From positions 1 through 53,216 of the forward strand of contig CALXXU010000008.1 in assembly GCA_944392765.1 (NCBI GenBank): a stretch of DNA of 53,216 nt, given 5' to 3'. The translations under genes were made by a program, and so were the position numbers. The stretch is from an uncultured Anaerobiospirillum sp. (GTDB taxonomy: Bacteria > Pseudomonadota > Gammaproteobacteria > Enterobacterales > Succinivibrionaceae). Shown one piece after another: positions 1 to 12,812 of the stretch; positions within the stretch are counted from its first letter, which is position 1; the number at the start of each line of letters is the position of its first letter. The notes under the pieces are model-generated. The model was not told the origin of the DNA. It saw only the letters and a program-made list of their open reading frames with translations, and did not search any database.

Positions 1-82
1 TACCTTTTGATAACTTTATTTTATATAAAAAATAACCAATATGAGAGATACTAAATTTTATGAATTTATAATAAATACAAAA

Positions 83-120
83 AAAAACAGCTGTACGCCG
101 ACAGCTTGGCTGTTTGTTTT
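83..120 (+). terminator. Candidate intrinsic terminator
   Basis: The inverted repeat AAACAGC (85-91) / GCTGTTT (109-115) contains a nested AGCTGT/ACAGCT hairpin. It is flanked by an A-run on the left and a T-rich stretch on the right, so it could end transcription in either direction. The gene it would serve lies outside the window. Confidence 0.45.
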
Positions 121-325
121 AATTAGAAATTTTGATAAATAAAACTTTAGTCACCGCTATTAATAAAATTCGATTTATATAATTATATGGCGAGGCAGCT
201 AAAGCGCTTGTCGACTAAATTGATCTAAGCCGTGCAGCAGAAGAGATGCCCAATTTGGTGCAAGATTTAATTTGTAACAGCTCCCAAGATGTAGCAGGCG
301 CCTACAACAAGGCCGCATACAACAA

Positions 326-343
326 GGCCGCCTGGCGGCGGCC
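326..343 (-). terminator. Hairpin downstream of the DUF2750-like gene
   Basis: GGCCGCC / GGCGGCC with a four-base loop, read on the minus strand and followed by TTGTTGTATG. It lies about 55 bases after the stop of the gene at 397-897. The stem is strong but the T-tract is imperfect. Confidence 0.5.
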
Positions 344-396
344 TGTTAATGCGCTCAGGGACGTAACGCGGGAGCTTGGTCCTACTTAGCCTGCTC

Positions 397-897
397 CTAC
401 TTGGCCTGGCCCTTTAAGGCGGCCTTGTCGGCCTCGGTGAGCTGGTCGCTCTGCTGAGCCTCAGCGGCAGCGGTCTTGGCGGCGTCAGGCTCTGAGAAAA
501 TAGTGGCGCGGCACAAGGTGAAGTTCTTGTCCGCATCCAGCGGCATTAAGGCGAGCACAATGCCGTTCTGGGCTAAGGATGGGGCCCACTTGTCACGGAA
601 CAAGTCGAGCTTGAGCTCTAAGAGCTCGTAGTTCTTAACATCTTGATTGGCGGCATGCTCTTGGTAGTAGGTGACAAACTGCGGATGGCACCAGATCGGC
701 AGGAAGGTATGACTCATCGTTTCGTCATCGCCCTCTTCTGGCTCATCGCTGAGCATGAGCGGCATGCCCTCGGCCCCCGGCTCCTTTAACAGGTAGAGCG
801 AGCCTTGCTCTTGGCACTTTTGCAAACAAAAGAACTGGCGATAGTCATCGTCCAGGGTTAACACCGCTTGGTAAATCTGGTCGGTCAGCTCAAACAT
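397..897 (-). CDS. DUF2750-like hypothetical protein
   Basis: A 166-residue soluble protein with no signal peptide or membrane segment. The central part (about residues 65-125) carries LPIW..P.F...Y near its start and LDLFRDKWAP..AQNGIVLALMP later. This resembles my memory of the DUF2750 family, small proteobacterial proteins of unknown function that usually have about 110 residues. The C-terminal 30 residues are Ala/Gln/Lys-rich and look like an added tail. The ATG is preceded by GAGG at an eight-base spacing. The gene lies 112 bases downstream of uvrA on the same strand, so read-through from uvrA is possible. No function can be assigned; the family call is from pattern memory. Confidence 0.55.
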   Translation of the reverse strand: MFELTDQIYQAVLTLDDDYRQFFCLQKCQEQGSLYLLKEPGAEGMPLMLSDEPEEGDDETMSHTFLPIWCHPQFVTYYQEHAANQDVKNYELLELKLDLFRDKWAPSLAQNGIVLALMPLDADKNFTLCRATIFSEPDAAKTAAAEAQQSDQLTEADKAALKGQAK

Positions 898-1009
898 CGC
901 ATTTTCCTCACAACAAAACTGGGCCCATTATACCGGCCTCAGGCGCCAGGCCACCCTTGGCTGTACTTTCTCTCTTGGGCCGCACTGGGCTTACGCCTAA
1001 GACGCGGGC

Positions 1010-4072
<3,063 letters not shown>

Positions 4073-4429
4073 GTGATGCCCCTGATGAATTAACCTGCAG
4101 CTGCATTTAGTTCCCGAGCGCTCTGCTCGGTCAGCTGACGGCTTGAGCGGCTAATTTACACCATTTAGCCTAGACGTGCATCGGGGCGCATGGGTGGCGT
4201 TCTGGTAAAATCGCGCGGCGCTGAACGGCCTTTTTGCGCACTTGCTAAAGCTCTTAGGTTAAGATGCAAGGGCGCGAGGGCATTTTTGCTCTAGCGTAAA
4301 ATAACTAGTGTGATTTTGCTTTCTTTGCTGTATAATGTATACAGTTTGAGAGCAAATCGTGATGAGGCGCGGTTGCAGCCACTAATGCGTGGTCAGCCCC
4401 AGCCCCTGATAGTAGATAGGAGTGTAGGA
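4073..4429. other. uvrA-ssb divergent intergenic region
   Basis: No coding sequence is supported. An open frame upstream of ssb can be extended to 4310, but it lacks a ribosome site and the conserved SSB start is at 4430. The region contains the -10/palindrome element at 4328-4344. Confidence 0.7.
4328..4344 (+). promoter_or_regulatory. ssb promoter -10 overlapping a LexA-like palindrome
   Basis: CTGTATAATGTATACAG is an inverted repeat with arms CTGTATA/TATACAG and a 3-base centre. It contains a perfect TATAAT (4331-4336), so it is likely the ssb -10 element, although no good -35 is visible. It resembles the SOS box CTGT-N8-ACAG but has nine bases between the half sites instead of eight. The divergent uvrA/ssb position fits SOS control; the spacing is the reason for doubt. 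Confidence 0.5.
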
Positions 4430-5497
4430 ATGGCACGCAGCCTTAATAAGGTCATTTTAATCGGCTATAGCGCCGACGAACCAGTGATCAAGACCTTCGA
4501 CAACGGGGGCAAGGTCGCCAATCTGACGGTGGTCACCAACGAGTTTGTGCGCCACCAGGATGGCACCTCCGAAGAAATCCCAGAGTGGAACCGCATCGTG
4601 TTCTGGAACAACACGGCCAACATCGTCGAGACCTATGTCCATAAGGGCATGCGTCTCTACATCGAGGGCAAGCTCAGAACGCGCTCCTACACCGACAAGA
4701 ACGGGATCAAGCGCTACACCACCGAGATCTTTGCGGACAATATGATCATGCTCGATAGCCGCAACGCCGATGCCTCGCGTGATTTTGGTGATGGCTCTAA
4801 CAACGTTCGCGCGAACAACACTAACGGCGACTACAACCGCCCTCCATATAGCAATCAGCGCTTGCATGGTGGTCAAAACACCCCATATGGTGGTCAAAAC
4901 ACCCCATACGGCGGTCAAAACACCCCATATGGCGGTCAAAACACCCCATATGGCGGTCAGAGCACTCCATACGGCGGTCAAAACACTCCATATGGTGGCC
5001 AGAACACTCCATATGGCGGCCAGAACACTCCATATGGTGGCCCAGGGAACACCTTTGGTAACCCAAACACCTTTGGTAACAACCCAGGTAACAATCTGCC
5101 TCCTTACCCAAATCAACCGGCAAGTCAGCCGACTAACTTCCAAGGTCAAGGTGGCGCCTACCAAAAGACCACTTGGGACAATCAAGCTCCAGCAGCTCCA
5201 GCGGCTGCTCCAGCTGCCCCGGCCGCGCCTGCAGCCCCAAGCTACCCGCCATTTGATAACAGCCCATATGGCAGCTTAGGTGGTAGCACGCCAGCGACCC
5301 CAGCTTCTAGTGCCTTTGGCGCAGCGGCCACCGGTGCTTATGGCAATGCCAGCTTTGCCAGTGATAGTGCGCCTGCCGCAGGCGAGGACAGTGCCCCAGC
5401 ATCCAGCCCTGCTCCAGCAGCTCCAGCCGCTGCTCCTGAGGTCACCCCAACCGCCGCTCCAACTGACAACAGCAACGACGACGACATTCCGTTTTAA
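4430..5497 (+). CDS. ssb: Single-stranded DNA-binding protein, long-tailed paralogue
   Basis: SSB coats single-stranded DNA during replication, repair and recombination. The start ATG at 4430 has AGGAG at a seven-base spacing, and the protein opens with MARSLNKVILIGYS, the standard SSB start. The OB fold covers about residues 1-110 (W.RIVFW, YVHKGMRLYIEGKLRTRSYTD). At 355 residues it is about twice the usual length. Eight tandem GGQNTPY heptapeptides lie at residues 147-202, followed by Asn/Pro and Pro/Ala-rich sequence. The extreme C-terminus NDDDIPF is the canonical acidic tip that recruits partner proteins. So the partner-binding tip is kept while the linker is greatly expanded. It is followed by a good terminator and then by a second ssb gene. 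Confidence 0.96.
   Translation: MARSLNKVILIGYSADEPVIKTFDNGGKVANLTVVTNEFVRHQDGTSEEIPEWNRIVFWNNTANIVETYVHKGMRLYIEGKLRTRSYTDKNGIKRYTTEIFADNMIMLDSRNADASRDFGDGSNNVRANNTNGDYNRPPYSNQRLHGGQNTPYGGQNTPYGGQNTPYGGQNTPYGGQSTPYGGQNTPYGGQNTPYGGQNTPYGGPGNTFGNPNTFGNNPGNNLPPYPNQPASQPTNFQGQGGAYQKTTWDNQAPAAPAAAPAAPAAPAAPSYPPFDNSPYGSLGGSTPATPASSAFGAAATGAYGNASFASDSAPAAGEDSAPASSPAPAAPAAAPEVTPTAAPTDNSNDDDIPF
4868..5035 (+). repeat. Eight 21-bp repeats inside ssb
   Basis: Eight consecutive 21-bp units of the form GGYGGYCARAVCACYCCATAY encode GGQNTPY (once GGQSTPY). Variation is almost entirely at synonymous third positions, so the heptapeptide looks selected at protein level, or the array expanded recently and has been drifting silently. 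Confidence 0.9.
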
Positions 5498-5519
5498 TTG
5501 CTAACGAGCCTAAGGCTCG

Positions 5520-5554
5520 GGCCGCGCGATCGTGAGGTCACGCGGCCTTTTTTA
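5520..5554 (+). terminator. Intrinsic terminator after ssb
   Basis: GGCCGCG (5520-5526) pairs with CGCGGCC (5541-5547) and is followed directly by six T. It separates the two ssb genes into different transcription units. Confidence 0.8.
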
Positions 5555-5708
5555 TCTAGGCCTAACAAGAGCAGTGGTCGGCCGCAAGTGAGGTACAGTG
5601 CCGCAAGTAGGGGGAGCGTGGTGCGCTGAGCGGCCAAAATCAGCATTGGGGGCCGTGCCTAGGTTAAGATGAGCTTAAGGTTTTGGGTGAAGAGAGAGGA
5701 GTGTGGGA

Positions 5709-6194
5709 ATGTCACGCAGCTTAAATAAGGTCATGCTGATCGGCTACACTGCCGATGAACCCGCCATTCGCGCTTTAACTAATGGCGGTAAGCTCGCGCA
5801 GGTCACAGTGGTGACCAATGAGGCGGTCAAGCGTCCCGACGGCAAGTTCGAGGAAGAGCCGGAGTGGAACCGCGTGGTCTTCTTTGGCCAGATGGCCGAT
5901 ATCGTGGACAAGTACGTCCATAAGGGCATGCGCCTCTACGTCGAGGGCAAGCTCAGAACGCGCTCTTACACCGATCAGGCGGGCGTGAAGCGTTATATCA
6001 CTGAAATCAATGGCGTTAACCTGATCATGCTCGATAGCAAGAGCGAGGCTGGGGGCAAGGCCGTTCCATCTTTTAACCAGACCAATGCTTTCAACCAAAA
6101 GCCTTCCTTCGACCAGAAGGCCGCCTTCAATCCTGCCCCGGTCTTAAACCCTACCGCTGTCGACCTGGGGCCGGACGATGAGGTTCCGTTCTAA
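5709..6194 (+). CDS. ssb2: Second single-stranded DNA-binding protein
   Basis: A 161-residue SSB with the usual size and layout: OB fold in residues 1-110 (MSRSLNKVMLIGYTADEP, EWNRVVFF, YVHKGMRLYVEGKLRTRSYTD), a short linker with Phe/Asn/Lys repeats, and the acidic tip GPDDEVPF. The translation start is nearly identical to that of the first copy, with AGGAG, seven bases and the same first codons, so both arose by duplication of the gene with its leader. The two OB folds have diverged moderately while the tails differ completely. A GTG two codons upstream is in frame, but the ATG fits the ribosome site better. The copies may be specialised, for example for replication versus natural transformation or repair. 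Confidence 0.95.
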   Translation: MSRSLNKVMLIGYTADEPAIRALTNGGKLAQVTVVTNEAVKRPDGKFEEEPEWNRVVFFGQMADIVDKYVHKGMRLYVEGKLRTRSYTDQAGVKRYITEINGVNLIMLDSKSEAGGKAVPSFNQTNAFNQKPSFDQKAAFNPAPVLNPTAVDLGPDDEVPF

Positions 6195-8009
<1,815 letters not shown>

Positions 8010-8051
8010 CTTAGGGCTCCGTGTCTTACGGAACCTTTAGCACAAAATAAG

Positions 8052-8106
8052 GCCTAACCTGGGAACAGCTCAGCTGTTCAGCTGGGTTAGGCGTTTTAAT
8101 TTTTTA
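8052..8106 (+). terminator. Terminator/attenuator between mreB and mreC
   Basis: GCCTAACC (8052-8059) pairs with GGTTAGGC (8085-8092) around an inner GAACAGCT/AGCTGTTC stem and is followed by GTTTTAATTTTTT. Partial termination here would lower mreCD relative to mreB. Confidence 0.8.
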
Positions 8107-8135
8107 GGAAGCCAGAACGGTGTTGGAGTGACCTG

Positions 8136-9287
8136 TTGAACCGAGTAGATCCTTCAAATTTCTTTATCACACTGCGCTTTGTTCTGGTGTTGATCTTATC
8201 GCTCGTCCTGATGCTGGTCGACGTGAGATTCAAGCTTTTAAGCGACTTTCGCTATTACGTAGAAACGGCTCTGTACCCCGTCTTGGTCTTTGCTGATGCG
8301 CCTCATGCCCTCTCGCAGGCGGTCTCGAGCCAATTTAAGAGCCGCGCTGAGCTGATGGAAGAAAATGAGCGCCTCTCAACCGAGAACTATCTCCAACGTG
8401 TGGATGTAATGCGCTTGCAGTCCTTAGAGCAAGAAAACGCTGCGATGCGCAAGCTCTTAAACTCGCCCTTACGTGTGTCCTCACGCCGCATGTTCGCCGA
8501 GGTCATCGGGGTGGATAGTGACCCTTATCGCCAGCGGATCGTAGTCAATCGCGGCTCGAGCTCGGGCGTGTATGAGGGCATGCCGGTGATCACCGACGAG
8601 GGCTTGGTGGGCCAAGTGGTCTCGGTGGCCTACAGCAGCAGCCGCGTCTTGCTCTTCTCCGATCCGTCAAGCGCCATTCCAGTGCTCAATACACGCAATC
8701 AAGTGCGTGCTATTGTCTCGGGTACCGGCCTGCACGATGAACTTTCGATCGATAACGTGCCGCGCTCCACCGATATCAAGGAAGGCGATCTCTTAGTGAC
8801 CTCAGGCCTAGGTGGCGTGTACCCAGAGGGCTATCCGGTTGCGATTGTCAGCTCGGTCGGCTTCTCAGAGGATCAGCCTTTTGCTGAGGTTAAGGCCAAG
8901 CCATTAGTGGACACCGATAAGATTCGCTACGTGCTGATGTTCTGGTACCAGCCTAACGGCATTACCAAGACCAAGAGTTTAGAGCCTAAAGAGCAAACCG
9001 ACGGCAAGCGTCGCCTGCGCCAAGAGCATATTCGCAAGCTGATCGATTCGCTCACCGACTCATCGCGCAGCGCGAATGCTCCGACCCAAGACGAAGAAAA
9101 TAAGGCCGACGAGGGCACACCGCAAGCTTATGTCGCCCCGATCCTGCCTGGGGTCAGGCCGCAGTTTGAGCCTGAGCTCGGGCCACAGCCTGAGTTAAGG
9201 CTACAGCTTAAGCTCAAGCCACAGCTCAAGCCACAGCTCAAGCCACAGCTCAAGCCACAGCTGCACGCGGAGGTGGTCTATGCCTAA
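8136..9287 (+). CDS. mreC: Rod shape-determining protein MreC
   Basis: MreC is the periplasmic elongasome protein that links MreB to the RodA-PBP2 synthase. The 383 residues have one N-terminal membrane helix (about 13-31), a coiled coil (about 70-105, ELMEENERLSTENYL...LEQENAAMRKLL) and the beta-rich MreC domain (about 115-275). The start is a TTG with GGAG at seven bases; no later Met precedes the membrane helix. The C-terminal extension of about 100 residues is unusual and ends in repeated LKPQ units encoded by a tandem 12-bp DNA repeat. The stop overlaps the mreD start by eight bases, so translation is coupled. Confidence 0.95.
   Translation: MNRVDPSNFFITLRFVLVLILSLVLMLVDVRFKLLSDFRYYVETALYPVLVFADAPHALSQAVSSQFKSRAELMEENERLSTENYLQRVDVMRLQSLEQENAAMRKLLNSPLRVSSRRMFAEVIGVDSDPYRQRIVVNRGSSSGVYEGMPVITDEGLVGQVVSVAYSSSRVLLFSDPSSAIPVLNTRNQVRAIVSGTGLHDELSIDNVPRSTDIKEGDLLVTSGLGGVYPEGYPVAIVSSVGFSEDQPFAEVKAKPLVDTDKIRYVLMFWYQPNGITKTKSLEPKEQTDGKRRLRQEHIRKLIDSLTDSSRSANAPTQDEENKADEGTPQAYVAPILPGVRPQFEPELGPQPELRLQLKLKPQLKPQLKPQLKPQLHAEVVYA
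9212..9263 (+). repeat. 12-bp tandem repeat in the mreC 3' end
   Basis: About four consecutive copies of CTCAAGCCACAG (some with CTTAAG) encode repeating LKPQ in the MreC tail. The exact repetition suggests recent slippage expansion. Confidence 0.85.
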
Positions 9288-9810
9288 TCCTAAAAATGAC
9301 CAGCGCCGCTCCTCGTACCTGCTCTTTTTCCCGCTGCTCTTTGTCACCTTGATCTTGGAGATCGTGCATTTACCAGCGGTGATTGCGCCGTTTCGCCCGG
9401 ATTTTGCGGCACTGTTGTTGATTTTCTTTGCCAGTTCCGATCCCAAGCGCATCAATGTGGGTGTAGCCTGGGCGTCTGGATTGGTGCTGGATTTGCTCTC
9501 AGGAGCACCATTTGGCTTTAATGCTTTGATCTTGGCCTTCCAGGTCTTCGTCATTTTGTCGCAGTTTAAGAGTTTCATTAACTTTATGCTGTGGCAGCAG
9601 ATTGTCATCATAGGCATCGTTAATGTGATTGGCCATATTGGCGTCTATTGGCTGGGCCACCTCATTGCTCAAGGCACCTACTCGGGCAATTTCGGCTGGC
9701 CGACCGTGGTTACTATGGTGCTGTGGCCAGTGATGCTGTTTATCTACGTCGCCTTATGGAAGGTCTTTAACGTGACCAGTGCTTCGGTCAAAGTTGAGAA
9801 CGAGATTTAG
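9280..9810 (+). CDS. mreD: Rod shape-determining protein MreD
   Basis: A 176-residue polytopic membrane protein with about five hydrophobic segments (YLLFFPLLFVTLILEIVHL, ALLLIFFAS, WASGLVLDLLSGAPFG, ILAFQVFVILSQF, MVLWPVMLFIYVALW). The pattern LVLDLLSGAPFGFNAL is typical of MreD. It belongs to the elongasome with MreB and MreC. Its ATG lies inside the end of mreC, so it is translationally coupled. The family diverges strongly in sequence; the call rests on size, topology, that motif and gene order. Confidence 0.93.
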   Translation: MPNPKNDQRRSSYLLFFPLLFVTLILEIVHLPAVIAPFRPDFAALLLIFFASSDPKRINVGVAWASGLVLDLLSGAPFGFNALILAFQVFVILSQFKSFINFMLWQQIVIIGIVNVIGHIGVYWLGHLIAQGTYSGNFGWPTVVTMVLWPVMLFIYVALWKVFNVTSASVKVENEI

Positions 9811-9831
9811 CCCTTTTTGTGTGAGGATTTG

Positions 9832-10428
9832 ATGGCTCAGGATTACGATTTAATTTTGGCCTCCAGTTCACCGCGCCGCCGCGATTATTTAGAAAAGATG
9901 GGCGTGCGCTTTGTCATTATGAAGCCAGACGCCGACGAGACCATTATGGTCGGTGAAAGCCCAAGCGATTACGTTGCGCGTATGGCCGCAGAAAAGGCTC
10001 AGATTATTGCCGATCTGCACCCAGGCGAGGTGGTCTTAGCTGCCGATACCATCGTGGTTTGTCATGATATGATCATCGGCAAACCGACCGACCGTGAGGA
10101 TGCCAAGCGCATCTTGCGCCTGCTCTCGGGGCGTACTCATGAGGTGATGAGCGCGGTCTGCATCATTAAAGATGAAGTGGAAAAGAACTTCACCGTCACC
10201 ACCGAAGTGACCTTTGCTCCTTTAAGCGAAGAGCTGATTGACACCTATGTCGCTTCCGGTGAGTGTGATGACAAATCAGGTGCCTACGCTGTCCAAGGCA
10301 TTGCCTCGATGTTTGTGTCCAAGGTTTCAGGCTCAGTCAGTGCCGTGGTCGGCCTGCCGATTTGCCAAGTACGTGAGGCCTTAGCTGAATTTGGCATCAA
10401 GCCCCGCACTGTTCAAGCCCAAGGCTAG
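9832..10428 (+). CDS. maf: Maf/YhdE-type nucleoside triphosphate pyrophosphatase
   Basis: Maf-family enzymes hydrolyse non-canonical or pyrimidine nucleoside triphosphates to the monophosphate and pyrophosphate. The YhdE branch, found after mreBCD in gammaproteobacteria, prefers dTTP and UTP. The 198 residues contain the substrate loop LASSSPRR (about 8-15), the catalytic AADTIV, GKP and SGAYAVQG. The start is ATG 9832 with AGG just upstream; an in-frame GTG at 9817 lacks a site. It lies 21 bases after mreD and probably shares its transcript. E. coli has rng and yhdP between maf and tldD; neither is present here. Confidence 0.93.
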   Translation: MAQDYDLILASSSPRRRDYLEKMGVRFVIMKPDADETIMVGESPSDYVARMAAEKAQIIADLHPGEVVLAADTIVVCHDMIIGKPTDREDAKRILRLLSGRTHEVMSAVCIIKDEVEKNFTVTTEVTFAPLSEELIDTYVASGECDDKSGAYAVQGIASMFVSKVSGSVSAVVGLPICQVREALAEFGIKPRTVQAQG

Positions 10429-10671
10429 CCGCCCAGCGCCCAGCGCCTCGGGCCCGTTCTGCACCGAGGGGCCGCCCAGTGCCGAGGGTTCGCCCAGTGT
10501 CGAGGGTTCGCACCAGTTCACTGGGCCCGCCCCAGCTCCCTGGGCCAGCGCCCAGCGCTGTGGCAATTGCGTGGCAGCTGCGAGGCAACAGCTCGCAACT
10601 GCTCGCAGCTGCCCGTAACTGCGGGCGCGCGTCCCGGCTAACCTGTCCCCATCCGTTTTGGTTCCCTTTTC
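10429..10671. repeat. GC-rich repetitive spacer before tldD
   Basis: The spacer is built from degenerate short repeats such as GCCCAGCG, CCGAGGGTTCGCCCAGTG and GCAACTGCTCGCAGCTGC. No ribosome site-supported gene is present. Its composition resembles the other repeat-filled spacers in this window. Confidence 0.6.
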
Positions 10672-12132
10672 ATGGATAACTTAAGCTACGTCAAGGAGCA
10701 TCTGCTCCATCCAGCAGGTATCGACGATACCTTTTTAATGCAGAGCTTGGCTTTGCTCCAAGAGCGCAAGCTTGATTTTGGTGACATCTTCTTTGAGCAC
10801 GAGGTCAGCGAGTCCTTTCGCTTGTCTGAGGGCATCATTAAGCACGGCAATTACAACATCTTAGCCGGTGTTGGCGTGCGCGCTCAGATCGGCGATAAGA
10901 CCGGCTTTGCCTTTGCTGATGCCATCGACCAAAACGCGATCTTAGATGCCTGCAGGGCCGCGCGTTCGATTAGCCGTGGTCACGATTGCCTCAAGGCTAA
11001 TGTCACCCCAGAGCCGCTCAAGGCCTTACAGGTCAAGCCCCTCTACGTCCAGGACAATCCCTTGGACTCTCTGACACGTGAGGCTAAGATTGCCCTGATG
11101 CAAAAAGCCAATGAGGTGGCCCGCGCCGCCGATCCCCGCGTCGATCAAGTCGAGATTAGCTTAGGCCAAGTGCACCATCAAATGTTGGTGCTCAATACCG
11201 ACGGCACCATCGGCGCGGACGTTAAGCCGATCGTCCAATTCAATGTCAGTGTGGTGATGAAGAACGGCACCAGAACCGAGTCAGGTTCCTCGGCGATGGG
11301 CGGCTCCTATCTGTTAGATGAGCTGTTAAAGGACGACGCCTACCTCAAGGTAGCCTTAGATGCCGTACGCATGGCCTCAGTCAACTTAGAGTCGATTCCG
11401 GCTCCGGCTGGCACGATGCCGGTGGTATTAGGCGCCGGTTGGCCAGCGGTACTCATTCACGAAGCAGTGGGCCATGGCTTAGAGGGTGATTGCAATTACC
11501 TCAAGACCTCGGTTTATCACGATAAGATGGGCCAGCAAGTGGCCTCGCCTTTATGCACCATCGTCGATGATGGCACGATTGAGCGCCGCCGTGGCTCCCA
11601 AAGCTGCGATGATGAGGGCACCCCAGCCCAGCACAATGTGCTGATTGAAAAGGGCATCTTAAAGTCCTATATGCACGATCGCCGCAGTGCCCGCCTGATG
11701 GGGATGAAGCCTACGGGCAATGGCCGTCGCCAAAGCTATAGCGATATGACCATTCCACGCATGACCAATACTTACTTGATGCCAGGCGAGTACCACAAGG
11801 ATGAGCTGATCGCCTCCTTAGATCGGGGCATTTACGCCGTGAACTTTGCTGGTGGCCAAGTCGACCCAACCTCGGGCCGCTTTGTCTTCTCGGCCTCGGA
11901 GGCCTACTTAGTCGAGAAGGGCAAGGTGGTCGCTCCGATTAAGGGCGCAACCCTGATTGGTACCGGCGCTGAGACCATGAGCAAGGTCTGCATGGTCGCC
12001 GACGACCTCGAGTTTGACCGGGGTATCGGCTGGTGCGGCAAGGCCGGACAATCAGTACGTGTGGGCATTGGCCAGCCGACGGTCAAGATCAGCTCGATTA
12101 TTGTCGGTGGCTCTAAGACCGAGGAGGACTAA
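10672..12132 (+). CDS. tldD: Metalloprotease TldD
   Basis: TldD pairs with TldE (PmbA) in a heterodimeric zinc protease that degrades unfolded peptides. In enterobacteria it matures microcin B17 and degrades CcdA. The 486 residues match the family length. The zinc motif HEAVGH spans residues 263-268, in the conserved context LIHEAVGHGLEGD. The cysteine that completes the site is likely in the C-terminal GWCGKAGQSVRVGIGQP segment. No strong Shine-Dalgarno precedes the ATG. The stop is followed without a gap by yjgA, and pmbA is next, so both protease subunits and a ribosome factor are clustered. Confidence 0.96.
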   Translation: MDNLSYVKEHLLHPAGIDDTFLMQSLALLQERKLDFGDIFFEHEVSESFRLSEGIIKHGNYNILAGVGVRAQIGDKTGFAFADAIDQNAILDACRAARSISRGHDCLKANVTPEPLKALQVKPLYVQDNPLDSLTREAKIALMQKANEVARAADPRVDQVEISLGQVHHQMLVLNTDGTIGADVKPIVQFNVSVVMKNGTRTESGSSAMGGSYLLDELLKDDAYLKVALDAVRMASVNLESIPAPAGTMPVVLGAGWPAVLIHEAVGHGLEGDCNYLKTSVYHDKMGQQVASPLCTIVDDGTIERRRGSQSCDDEGTPAQHNVLIEKGILKSYMHDRRSARLMGMKPTGNGRRQSYSDMTIPRMTNTYLMPGEYHKDELIASLDRGIYAVNFAGGQVDPTSGRFVFSASEAYLVEKGKVVAPIKGATLIGTGAETMSKVCMVADDLEFDRGIGWCGKAGQSVRVGIGQPTVKISSIIVGGSKTEED

Positions 12133-12708
12133 ATGGCAGTTCAAGAGCATTTTGAAGGTTTCGATGCCGCCCCGGACGAGCAAAGCCGCAGCGCCCACAA
12201 GCGTGAGGCCCAGGCGATTCGCAAGCTGGCCGATAAGCTCGCCGATTTAGGCGACACTGCCTTTGCCCGCCTGAGCTTTGAGGATGAGGACATCAAGGAG
12301 GCCTTGGTTAAGGCCCGCTCCTTAAAGCGCAATAGCGATGAGCGCCGCCGTCAGCTCCAATATGTGGCCAAGCTCCTGCGTAATTACGGCCATGAAGAGC
12401 TCGAGGCTCAGGTCAATGGTATGGGCGCGACTGCCAAGGAAGATCCTAATGCGATGCGCTTAGAGCAGCTGCGTGAGTTCCTGATTCACGGCGGCATCAA
12501 GGGCGTCAACGCCATGGTGGAGCTCATTCCTACCATCGACCGCAACAAGCTGCGCACCTTGGTCAAGCGCGCGCACGATGAGCTGAGCTCGACCTTGCCC
12601 GATCGCCCGGCGGCGCGCGCCCTCTACCAGTACATCAAGGCAGCGGTCAACCAAAGTGGCGTGACCATCCCTGACACGATGCTGCGCGCTAAGAGCAATG
12701 GCTCATAG
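12133..12708 (+). CDS. darP: Ribosome biogenesis factor YjgA/DarP
   Basis: YjgA (DarP) is a small helical protein that associates with late 50S ribosomal precursors. The 191 residues carry HKREAQAIRKLADKLADLGD, the basic RNSDERRRQLQYVAKLLR and IDRNKLRTLVKRAHDE, all close to E. coli YjgA. Its ATG abuts the tldD stop (TAA-ATG), with GAGGAG inside the last tldD codons, so translation is coupled. In E. coli yjgA lies next to pmbA; here it is between tldD and pmbA. The 3' end has short near-repeats (AGAGCAATGGCTCATAG) that continue into the spacer. Confidence 0.93.
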   Translation: MAVQEHFEGFDAAPDEQSRSAHKREAQAIRKLADKLADLGDTAFARLSFEDEDIKEALVKARSLKRNSDERRRQLQYVAKLLRNYGHEELEAQVNGMGATAKEDPNAMRLEQLREFLIHGGIKGVNAMVELIPTIDRNKLRTLVKRAHDELSSTLPDRPAARALYQYIKAAVNQSGVTIPDTMLRAKSNGS

Positions 12709-12755
12709 TGAGAGCAATGGCTCATAGCAAGAGCTCAAAGCAAGAGCAATGGCGC
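12690..12755 (+). repeat. Short repeats at the yjgA 3' end
   Basis: AAGAGCAATGGCTCATAG-like units occur about four times, the first encoding the yjgA C-terminus and stop. It looks like a local duplication of the stop-codon region. Confidence 0.65.
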
Positions 12756-12812
12756 AGAGCCCAGAGTAACCAGATTCATTAATTCAGGCCATCGGCCTGA
12801 CAAGGCAAAACG

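Larger units (their letters stand above)
1..396. other. AT-rich non-coding window edge
   Basis: No convincing gene is visible. The first 180 bases are very A+T-rich and end in a terminator-like hairpin; the rest turns GC-rich towards the minus-strand gene that ends at 397. A direct repeat of about 13 bases (ACAACAAGGCCGC) occurs twice between 303 and 330. Confidence 0.6.

Noticed and set aside
4457..5185. A 242-codon frame antisense to ssb
   Set aside because: It is the mirror of the GGQNTPY repeat array and OB fold on the other strand; no start signal.
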